From NCBI GenBank assembly GCA_021229015.1, contig CM037777.1:62693593-62757592 (forward strand): a stretch of 64,000 nucleotides of DNA, in the 5' to 3' direction. The position numbers and the translations under genes are program-made. Under the pieces are notes generated by a model, which had not been told where the DNA came from, made no database searches, and saw only the letters and a program-made list of their open reading frames with translations. The first letter of the stretch is position 1, and each line of letters begins with the position of its first letter. Shown one piece after another: positions 10,789-20,095 of this stretch. This stretch comes from Solen grandis (Eukaryota; Mollusca; Bivalvia; Adapedonta; Solenidae).

Positions 10789-12818
10789 TACTATCAAGGT
10801 GTTTACCCGAAGTCAAGATGTAAAGGGACAATCGTCCCAATATTCAAAAAGGGGGATCGATCAGACCCGTCTAACTACAGAGGTATCACTTTAGTTGCTG
10901 ACATATTTACATTATGTTTAAGAAACAGAACAAATGAATGGCACGAGAATGAAAATATTTTTAATCCTTCACAGTTTGGTTTTAGAGATAATCGCAGTAC
11001 TGTAGATTGTATATTTATATTACAGACTATTAAAATGGCATTTTACAAAAAAAAACTTTATTGTGCATTTATAGATTATGAAAAATCATTTGATACTGTA
11101 CTTCATGAAGCCCTTTGGATAAAACTCAAAGCATCTGGTATAAGCTGTTGAATTATATATATATAATTAAAATTATATATAATGGTGTTAAATCTTGTAG
11201 GTCGTATTCTGATTACTTTGATGTTTCCACTGGGGTCAAACAAGGCGAACCGCTTTCTCCTTTTTTTTTTACCTCATTTATAAATGATATAAGAGATTGT
11301 ATTTATATAGATAATTTTACCAAAAGAGATTTACAGGTTTTATCTAGTTTTATATTACTTTTTGCTGATGACATTGCTTTATTTACTACTGAACTCGAGT
11401 AAAAAATCAATTAAATGCTATTTATGAATATTCATGTAAATGGGGTCTTAAAATTAATGTAAATAAAACCAAAGTTTGTATTTACAAAAAACGCAAATCT
11501 CGTTGAAACTTTACTTGGACAATAAATAACGTAAATATAGAAGTTGTTGATGCTTTTTGTTACCTTGAAGTCAAACTTGATCACACTGGGAATATGACAA
11601 ACATTGTTAAAACATTAATTGATCAAGCACTTAGAGCATATAATCACCTCTTATCAATTTTAGTAGAGTAAGATTAGATATTAAAACGAAACTTTCATTA
11701 TTTGATGCACTTGTAACACCAATAATATCATATGGGTCAGAAGTATGGGGCATCTACAATTACTCCGATATAGATAAACTTCATTATGAATTTTGTAAAT
11801 ATATCTTAGGTGTTCGTCAACAACCCTCTAATGTTTCGGTACTCGGAGAACTGGGTAGGTTCCCTCTTTCTGTCTTAAGTAAACAGAGGTGTTTAAAATA
11901 CTGGTTATACATTTTAAATCAACCGAAATCATTATTGTATCATGTTTTTATACAACAGCACAGCAGTTACATAAATGCCAATATTCATAGTAAAAACAAA
12001 CTGTGGTGTAGCTTACTTAAAAAACTATTGGATAATCTTGGATACGGTTATTTATTTACGTGTAATAATGTCGATAAAGCTGTTTTTTCTCTTTAAACTC
12101 AAAGACTCAAAGATCAATATATACAAGAATGGTACAATATTTTTTGCATCAAAATAAAATGGATTATTATAAAACTGTACAAACACGATTTTGTTCACGA
12201 AAGATATCTTGATATTGTTACAAATGTTAGGCATAGAATACAATTAACTAAATTTAAACTGGGTGCTCATTGTCTTGAAAAAGAGTCTGGTAGATATGAT
12301 GGTGTCGTTAGAAATGAAAGAGTGTGTAGAGTATGTAACTAAAATAGATGTGATTAGAATATCATTTTTTATGTGCTGTCCACTTTAAACACACTTAAGA
12401 CAAAAATATAACATAACATCATCTTTTCCAGCCATTTCTAAATTTAGATCACTTATGATGAATAAAAACACCAAAACAATACAAAATGTCTCTAAAATTA
12501 TATCCAATGCTTTGGAACTGTGAGATGATAAACTCAATCAATTAGCTGCTTCTTAAAATCATATAAAGATTTACATCCATTAAATACTTTAAAGTAGTTA
12601 AATAATATTTCTGACTTAGAATATATGATAATGTAGCAGTATTTTTATGTGTTGTTTATTTCATTATTTTTGTTGATTATTATTGTTTGTTTGTTTGTTT
12701 GTTTGTTTGTTTGTTTGTTTCACCTGCCGTGGCTATATTTAATAGTTATGTGTTTGTGAATGGCCATAGGCATATTGTAATGCCGATTTGCCAATAAACT
12801 TGAAACTTGAAATTATAA
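10788..12818 (+). mobile_element. 5'-truncated non-LTR retrotransposon (LINE), decayed
   Basis: Reverse transcriptase motifs appear in order but in different frames. These are VPIFKKGDRSDPSNYRGIT (from about 10835), FGFRDNRSTVD, FIDYEKSFD, GVKQGEPLSP (about 11234), the catalytic FADD (about 11361), the thumb-like KWGLKIN (about 11438) and SYGSEVWG (about 11732). A late C-terminal segment (LGAHCLEKESGRYDG, about 12262) and a 3' end with CCAATAAACTTGAAACTTGA (about 12789) follow. Several frameshifts and stops make it inactive. The 5' region, including the endonuclease, is missing. It resembles Jockey/I/L2-type elements; I cannot place the clade. It inserted into an older LINE relic. Confidence 0.9.
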
Positions 12819-12960
12819 AGGTCAAAGTTAAGTTTACTACATTGGTTTCTAATTCGTGCGTAATTAATTTGTTCACTTCGATCCCTTAACAAAACGAACT
12901 TTTAAGGTAAAGGCGATCTAAAAATGTTTTAGCCTAAATTTGAAACTTAAAAGTGTATTG
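12819..12960 (-). mobile_element. LINE fragment, right half of the interrupted relic
   Basis: It matches 18050-18200 in copy 2 (shared CATTGGTTTCTAATTCGTGC) and rejoins the piece at 10612-10788 when the intervening LINE is removed. Confidence 0.7.
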
Positions 12961-12990
12961 ATTTAAATCGCCTTTACCTTAAAAATTCGT
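12894..12990. repeat. Short inverted repeat (hairpin)
   Basis: Arms of about 24 bases at 12894-12917 and 12967-12990 (CTTTTAAGGTAAAGGCGAT and its near complement) are separated by about 50 bases. In copy 2 only the left arm is seen near 18120, so the right arm arose or was lost in one copy. It lies at the junction of the two duplicates. Confidence 0.75.
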
Positions 12991-13252
12991 TATCCTTAAA
13001 GTTTATTATGTAATTTTCTTTACATATGAGTTCTTGAAGGAGTATGCAAGAAAACCAGTTTTACACGAGAAATATGTATGTTAAACATCAACTCTACGTC
13101 CTGAGTCTGTGTCCTGAATTAAGAAGTACTAATTTAAAAGACACAGATTATGCATTCGTAACAACGCAATTTGAATAATAGTACGATTTCACTCTGACGT
13201 CGTCAGTCCTCTTAGAAAATCACGAGGGATTCCGGAGAAAGGTGAAGATTAT

Positions 13253-13476
13253 AAGAATCCACCATGAGTATTCATGTAGGATAGGGATATCTTACCCGAG
13301 GGTCAGAGATTTCAGGCAGGGACGAGGCTCTGCCGAGTCCCTGCCTGAAATTTCTGATCCCGAGGGTGAGATATCCCAATCCTTCATGAATTTACGAATG
13401 ATGGTTTATTTTCTCCCATGAACGATTATTACTTGCCACAGACCGTCAGCCTTGATTTAATAAACATATCGCGCTT

Positions 13477-13515
<39 letters not shown>

Positions 13516-13864
13516 ACCTTTTTTCTTGCCGCTTAACAAATTAACACAAAAACAGCATGAAAGAAAACGGCATTTTAAAGTTAACACGCAAGTATGTACC
13601 TAAATTCTGATGTTCGTTTAACTGGGAATTACCATTTGCTTAAAATAACTTGTCCTTGACGGTACGTAAAATTCCCTCAAATATTAAGCATACATGTATA
13701 TTTATTAATTACAACAAGTTAGTTTTGTATCTTGATAAAATGTGTAACTTACAGTCATCATTGTTTATTTACGTGACATGGAAGAAAGCTGATCACGTGA
13801 CATGGAAGATAGAGTTTTCTTCCATGAGGGAAATCCCTATCTTCGTATGCTGAACATGGGAGAA
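13253..13864. mobile_element. Insertion upstream of NPF gene B, with 8-bp flanking repeat
   Basis: The sequence is absent from copy 1. It is flanked by AAGATTAT at 13245-13252 and 13865-13872, which looks like an 8-bp target-site duplication. Inside are a long hairpin (13279-13382), a 34-base T run (13480-13513) and two copies of CACGTGACATGGAAGA. An 8-bp duplication suggests hAT-type insertion, but clear terminal inverted repeats are not visible. Confidence 0.5.
13279..13382. repeat. Long hairpin (inverted repeat, about 45-bp arms)
   Basis: Arms at 13279-13323 and 13337-13382 are near-complementary (TTTCAGGCAGGGAC against GTCCCTGCCTGAAA at the tip). The loop is about 13 bases. Weaker pairing extends outward. 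It lies about 600 bases upstream of NPF gene B. Confidence 0.85.
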
Positions 13865-13975
13865 AAGATTATGAATCATGACGTCGACGTTATTACCGTG
13901 AAATGAAGTTATGACGTTAATTACGTTGTTTCCCATGACAAATGATAACAGAAAAGCAAGGAAGAAACACGCAAT

Positions 13976-14992
13976 ATGGAGAGCTCTGATAGGAAAGTAA
14001 CAAAATCCAGGCTTCGTTTCGCCGACTTTGCTATGCAGGTGATAGAATACCTATTTGCTTGTTGTCCTCGGAAGAAGGTAGATGACGACTGCGATATATA
14101 TAAAGAAATGTATGATACTCTGCAAAACAAAGGACTGAACGAGCTAAATCTTCTACAAAATGGCAATAATTGTAAACTGTTGTCTGGAGCATCTGGAACT
14201 CAGAAGGAAATGGGTACGTCACTTCCTCCCGAGATTCTCCCTGCTTCCGGCGAGTCACCGCTGAGGAAATCCCGATCGTTTCATCTTTCCACCGACAGCC
14301 TGGCCAGTCTAAACCCGTTTAGTCAAAAGTACCCAGGAGCTGGGGCCCTTACCAAGGACCGCCCCTTCGACCCGTCCACAGACAGTCTTGCAGCATTCAA
14401 CCCCTTCAGCTCCAAGTACCGAGGAGCAGGGGACGGAGCCGGGGCCCTAACCAAGGACCGCCCCTTCGACCTGTCTACAGACAGCCTGGCCAGTCTAAAC
14501 CCGTTCAGTCAAAAGTACCCAGGAGCAGGGGACGGGGCTGGTACCCTTACAAAGGATCGCCCATTCGACCTGTCCACAGACAGCCCTACAGCATTCAACC
14601 CCTTCAGCCCCAAGTACCTGGGAGCAGGGACTCTAACCAAGAACCGCCCTTTCGACCTGTCCAACGACAGCCTTGCAGCCTTCAACCCCTTCAGCTCCAA
14701 GTACGATGGTTCACTGACCAAACTCGACAATCTGAACATGTAAGTTTTCCATAAGTTCTAAAATTTGTCTTGCCTATATTTTCAAATTCATATATGTTTT
14801 GGTAAATAAAATAAATAAGTATGTATTGGTAAATTAATAAATTAGTATTGGTAATGTGAACTGCTGAGAAATGAAATGTTCGTATTACAATTTTATATGC
14901 TCGTTCAATACACAAATGTCTATAAACGTAATGTTCAGGAAATATGTAAAGTTCTATTCTATTGTGAGACACTTTATTCTTGTTTCAGGTAG
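13976..14992 (+). CDS. NPF-repeat protein B (255 aa, paralogue of A)
   Basis: Tandem paralogue of the gene at 6015 and likewise unrecognised. The N-terminal 100 residues align without gaps to A (shared EYLFACCPRKKVD, DIYKEMY, TSLPPEI, RKSRSFHLS). NPF motifs sit at 113, 142, 175, 208 and 237; spacing is 29 or 33 because a GAGDG-type segment is missing from two linkers. As in A, a GTAAGT donor overlaps the stop: unspliced TAA at 14741-14743, spliced TAG at 14990-14992 after an intron at 14740-14988. Both forms give the same C-terminus (LDNLNM). Polyadenylation signal AATAAA is at 15285. Five NPF motifs and the reading frame survive in both copies despite strong divergence of flanks, which implies selection on the protein. 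Its promoter has been displaced from older upstream sequence by the insertion at 13253-13864. Confidence 0.8.
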
Positions 14993-16448
14993 ACGATTGC
15001 TGGAATGGTGCCGCTTTGAATCACACTGAAGATTGTAAATTATTGACTGGGATTACTGCTATTATTAATCTCTGTCTTGATTTATGTAATTATTATTTAT
15101 AGATATCCTTTCTATTGAATTTATTATTTAAATTTGATTCAACCACATATACTATTTTGTTGTCTTTTAAACCCGAAGCTAATATATGTACATATAACCA
15201 TGCATATACATACATGTACTCGTATAAACTTTGAAATCTGTCGTTTAATCTGATTGAAATACTATAAGAGGGGAAATGGGGAGAAATAAATAATGAGAGA
15301 AAAGGTGAGAGGCGATATAGAATCGGAGATTATAAATCACACATGGATAAAAGGCACTAGAGACTTATAGGAATATGCATACAGTTGCAAATGAAAATGC
15401 ACTCAGCTTTTTGGTAAATGTATTGCTCCTGTCAGAAACGCATTAAGTTCTGGTTATAAACAATCACCTTAGAAACACTTTTTAAAGTAAGAAATATACA
15501 TCATATTAGCCATTCAAAACTAAAACCAAATAATAAAAAAATGTATATCTGAATAGCTATTTGATACACAAATAAACGTGTTCAACGGATGGGTGATTTT
15601 CTTGTAAACGATATAGGTGATAATTGTTGGTTTCAGTGAAATATATTTTTAACTCTTGGAATGAACAGGAAAATCAATATTTTCACGAGTGGCGCGGCCA
15701 CGAGTAGAAATAATGTTTTCCTCCTCGCGACATGAATTAAAAAAAATGATATTTCATTAAACCAACATTTTTTCTGCCATTTCTTGGGCTCCGTAATAGG
15801 AATAATAGTAGTCTCGTTACAAAACAGTGAAACATGAATATTATCTTTATTTATTCGCAGATAATCATTAAATAAAAAACAGTTACATTTAGGAACACCT
15901 TAGTGCACACCTTTTAGCATAAGTGGGTCTTATACATTGAGAGAGTGGTGGTGATGATTGGTAAACTTACATTTAACGCCGTTCTCAACTTCTTCGATCA
16001 TTTAATGTAACTAGTATTTATTTTACTTTGATTGGAAAACAATATCTTACATCTGATACTATTCCATCTGAACAGTTCCTGAGTTGGACCAGTACTTTGC
16101 GCCTGGAAAGGTCATGACGGTGTTCGAACCCACAACCTTCAGATATGCAGTCGGATATGTTACAACTGAATCAGGGGCGATCAATTATCTAAATCAACCC
16201 TTTGTTCACCAAACAAACCCGAAACTAAGTCTCTTCATCAGTTCACCTAAACAACTTTCTGGTCACCTAACCAACCCTCTGTTTACCTAACAAACCACTA
16301 GTATATTTTTCACATGAATTTTGAAAAATCACAGAACGTTGATCTCGAACCAAGAGCTTCAGGAGACTAACCTTGTGTTTTGACCCCATTGGAAAAAACT
16401 GTCTCCAAGGTCATTTTCTCTCTATTGACAATTGTAACTCTAAAATCT

Positions 16449-16707
16449 GGCTCGAATTTCACCAACAATACTTAACACAAAGTAATACTTAAATTATTAA
16501 ATTGAGTAAAAACGCGTCCCATATAATTCCTGTTTTATGAAATATTGAAGTACATGACTAAGTTGACATAAAATATTCAAAATCCATCAGTACTAGTTAA
16601 GAAGTGAAATATTTGGGCATTTTCATTAAAGAAACATGATTCATAAGATTCTTCCCTAAGTATTAAAACCTTACTTAGCGCTGCGTATGGTAAGTGGAAT
16701 CTGAGCC
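16449..16707. mobile_element. MITE, family with GGCTCGAATT termini
   Basis: Terminal inverted repeats start GGCTCGAATTTCACCAACAA and end with TGGAATCTGAGCC. About 260 bp, no coding capacity. Same family as 50628-50885, 54306-54567 and the partial copy at 1-75. Confidence 0.8.
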
Positions 16708-17164
16708 GAGTCCCGGCAATTATAAGAGCCCTGCTCATGGAAAAGATGACCCACTTTAATTAAAATATGACCACCAACATAACGACACAATGTTGGCTTT
16801 TACAAGATCCCAAATAGCTCACATATGCAAAAAAAGGTACCCCAGTGATTCTCTGACATAGTGTGGATCAACACTATCTCTTGGTAGCCGTGTTTTAAAA
16901 CATTCGTATAAAGATTCACCCGAAGCAAAATTCGAGGATAACGTAGTCCAGGAGTATTGAAAATGGCTGAGGACACACATTGTGGTTCCTTAGAACAAGA
17001 TTCTTCACGGGCTATCCAAGGCTGAAAGTACTGGTCCAACCGAGGAACCGTCAAATATAAGATTTTAAATCTTATTTCACATCCGACGTAAATAAAATAA
17101 GTTCATACTATATTCGAATCCTCAGCCTTAATATCAAATGGGTGTAAGTGTAAAAATACTGATA

Positions 17165-17300
17165 CATCTCCCTGGAATCGGGAGGTCGTGGGTTCGACCT
17201 CCGGCCGCGACTTACCAAAATCGTGAAAAATGGTACCGGTTTAGCTCCGTTGCCTGACGATCTGTACATTAGGGTAGTTCTAGGACTGTCTAGGATTTTC
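17165..17300 (+). mobile_element. SINE fragment (truncated tRNA head)
   Basis: It carries B box GGGTTCGACCTCC and the same body as 9180-9388 (TTAGGGTAGTTCTAGGACTG). The A box end is missing. It is not present at the paralogous place in copy 1. Confidence 0.75.
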
Positions 17301-17884
17301 GAATGATAATCTGATGTAACCATTACAAACTTAAAGAGTTTCTCTTATATGCAGCTGTCTCCCTTTGGCTGTCAGCTGTTTTAAAACCTCGCTCCAGGAG
17401 ATACGTCCTCTCGTTGGTTGGTATGCGGGAAGCCTCCCCGAAGTGTCTCGTAGATAGTCGTTGATGACTAAAGGGTCCGAGTTATACTATAATTACATGC
17501 CTAGTCTGCATTTCGCTCTCTAGCTGGTGCACATTTTGGCGAGGACTTATAAAAGAATATACTACAGATTTTTTCAGGCATCCTAAACCAATAAGAAGAA
17601 CTTTTTTTCTTTTTTTTTAATTACATAAATCAAATAGATTGATTCACAAATTATTCCAACATTAGTAATTTTAGTCTTTTCTCAATGCGGAAGATACACA
17701 ACAGACTAATTAGATCAGCAAATAATACATGTGACGGATAATCCACGAGATTCTAATTCTCTGTATTGTAAATTGACATGCCAAAATCGTAACTAAAACT
17801 TATAAAATGAATTGTTCAGATAACCTTATTGTAACCATGGTGATAATTATGGTAATAATTAAACACACACATCCACATTTCAAA

Positions 17885-18130
17885 CTATTTGTTCATCAAT
17901 ACTTCGAACAAAGCGCTTCGTTTGCTTGAGTTTTTGTTAAAATCAGTCCTCTCTAGAAGTAACAAATCGACAGCGCGGAAAGAGTGTTCTGCATCTTCTA
18001 TACCAGTAGCTCTCAAACAATAAGGATTACTTATATCTTGTTTATCATTCGGGTCAAAGTTTAGTTTACTACATTGGTTTCTAATTCGTGCGTGATTAAT
18101 TTGTTCACTTCGATCCCTTAACAAAACGGA
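17885..18130 (-). mobile_element. LINE C-terminal fragment (uninterrupted copy)
   Basis: The minus strand encodes LRDRSEQINHARIRNQCS and ISNPYCLRATGIEDAEHSF, typical of the region after the reverse transcriptase in non-LTR elements. This is the intact counterpart of the relic split at 10788/12819. Confidence 0.8.
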
Positions 18131-18214
18131 CTTTTGAGGTAAAGGCGGTCTAAAAATGTTTTAACCTAAATTTGATACTTAAAAGTGTATTAATATTACG
18201 GATATCAGTATCGA

Positions 18215-18985
18215 GTTTATTCCAAAACTAGATTGATGGAAGAATAAGGCCTAGAATATAGTTCATGACGTCTTGAATAAATAAGGATAAAATATCGTCT
18301 TTAATATAATCAATTCTCGTACTATGGGGCGGGGAAATACTTTGTAGGGGGCATTTCAAGTGTTTTAGACAAAATCTAGTTTATGAATATTTTTGCGATC
18401 AGAAAGAAATAAACTGTCCGCTTTTCGAAAAACGTACGTAAATATTCAGCAGATTAGATCTGGTAAAATCAATTACTATCCTTGCTACTTCTCTCTCTTT
18501 CTCTCTCCCTCTCTCATTAACATAGCTAGTATAGTTAATTGTAGTTTTACTTAATGAACATAATTATGTCCCCACCATGACAGTACAGATTTCATTTCTA
18601 AGTTTCATGGAAATCAAAGGGCAATAACTCGTATTTAACTGGGGTGAGCAAAGTGGGAAGTTGTAAGTTTCATTTCCAGTCTCGTAAACACTTTTAGAAT
18701 TGTTCTCTTGTACTTATTTTCCCGCGAATGGTCAATACATTTTTTTTCTTCTAAAAAACATGTAATATCATAATGCAAACCCATAACGACTCATAATTGT
18801 ATGACTAAAGTTGCATCGAAACCAATGAATATGTTACCAAAGAATGACTCTGACCAAACTACACACACCAGATTTCGTAAAATTTATGGCTTCATAAGTG
18901 AATGATTCAGGATCCATACGTTCTTCTTCTTTCGTTTACTGCCCACATTCAACATATTAAATATACTGGCAAGACGCGCATTGTT
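18215..18985. other. No gene seen
   Basis: AT-rich sequence with a CT-rich low-complexity tract at about 18488-18515. No coding, RNA or clear repeat feature was recognised. Confidence 0.5.
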
Positions 18986-18989
18986 AAAA

Positions 18990-19445
18990 AGTAGGATAAA
19001 AACAGGAATTTGATTTGTGAGTGATGTCACACTCAAGTGACTCAGCTGAGGCTATATCCTGCGGCAGTGTGTTCCAGATGGTGTTTATAAAGAACGACCA
19101 TTTCCTACAGCCTTTGGTGGCAGTTTGTTGTCCATAGACATGATTATTTATATGTCTTGATTTTCTATTTGGCTTTTGAAGATAATTTTCTTTTTTTTAA
19201 TGCAACCATGTTGTTAATATTTTATAAAACACGATATGTCTAGCTTCTTTGCGTCTAGATTAGAGACTTTTCCATCCCAATTCTTGTAGCATATCGCTTA
19301 CTCTTGAACGATTTCTATGGCGACTGGTGGCGTACGTATCTCGCGGCTCTTCTTTGTACTTTTTTTCTTCAATTTTATCAATTTGGTTTGGTTGTAGGGG
19401 TCCCAAACAGTTGTTGCATATACTTTCTAATCACACCAGTCCAAT
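18990..19445 (-). mobile_element. Jockey-like LINE ORF2 3' fragment, decayed
   Basis: On the minus strand, in shifting frames, the sequence reads QIDKIEE, then SRVSDMLQELGWKSL, then an ARHIVFYKILNN-like stretch, and finally IWNTLPQDIASAESLE. This order is characteristic of the C-terminal part of Jockey/CR1-type polyproteins. Frameshifts and stops show it is dead. It lies just upstream of HMMR. Confidence 0.8.
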
Positions 19446-19930
19446 GGAAGTAGCTCTAACGTAACAGTAATGAGTCACTATATTACATTTCATTTTCATG
19501 TTTCTGAGTTAAAGTGTTAAGTAATACCAAGGGCATGCAAATGCCTATTTACCTATGCAAGTCTCTTTGAACCATACTTAGACCTATAAACCAAGCTTAT
19601 GTTTCTTGACATGTAAACATAGGCCCTTAATAGTGCCCCGTTTGGTCCCTAATAGAGATTTAACTATCAACGGGAGTTTGATGTTCTATCAATAAATAAG
19701 TAATAATATAGTAAACGATACAGGGTTTAATTTTTACTAGATTATTTATTTATTGACTAAACTTCAAACTCCTGTTAACTATCCAAACAAAATTAAACTC
19801 AATTCAGAAATTATGTATGATACTGTATGCAGGTCTTGAAATATTCTTGTAGATTTATACGTTTTTAGACTTAAACACCCACAGGTCGCGTTGTTCACAT
19901 TTCCGCTACCAAAATTCAGTCGTATTCGTT

Positions 19931-19976
19931 ATTGGTTTAGTTGCGCTTTTTTGAACCGGAAGTATTCAGTTATTGG
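19931..19976 (+). promoter_or_regulatory. HMMR promoter: two CCAAT boxes, ETS site, CHR-like motif
   Basis: Inverted CCAAT boxes (ATTGG) lie at 19931 and 19972. Between them are a CHR-type TTTGAA at 19950 and an ETS site ACCGGAAGT at 19955. The ATG is about 80 bases downstream. NF-Y boxes plus CHR are the hallmark of G2/M-expressed genes in animals, and HMMR is such a gene in vertebrates. The motifs are seen; their use here is inferred. Confidence 0.5.
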
Positions 19977-20052
19977 TTAGAGAGATTCAGTTTAAACAGT
20001 TTGGCGGTTGTGATTTGTTTACAGTACATGTATATATATTGCTACAACGATC

Positions 20053-20095
20053 ATGTTCTCCAAAGCTCCAATAAAGAGGTTCAACGATGAAACTG
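20053..20095 (+). CDS. HMMR: HMMR exon 1
   Basis: ATG, 14 codons and one base, then donor GTAAGC. Very short first coding exon carrying the conserved KAPIKRFND motif. The intron that follows (6.4 kb) holds the inverted-repeat element at 20768-24271. Confidence 0.88.

Larger units (their letters stand above)
5700..12960 (+). repeat. Tandem segmental duplication, copy 1 (with insertions)
   Basis: This block is homologous, in the same orientation, to 13060-18215. Matching landmarks include the upstream TTCCGGAGAAAGG, the NPF-repeat gene, its 3' intron and 3' region, the sequence around GGACCAGTACTTTGCGC (8132 and 16087), and the LINE relic at the far end. The copies abut at about 12.96-13.06 kb. 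Copy 1 has gained SINEs (9180-9745), more sequence at about 9850-10600 and a LINE (10788-12818), which explains its greater length. Confidence 0.85.
13060..18215 (+). repeat. Tandem segmental duplication, copy 2
   Basis: It is homologous to 5700-12960 in the same orientation. It carries its own insertions: a 612-bp insert upstream of the gene (13253-13864), a MITE (16449-16707) and a SINE fragment (17165-17300). Divergence in non-coding parts is substantial, so this duplication is old compared with the 33-45 kb one. Confidence 0.85.
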
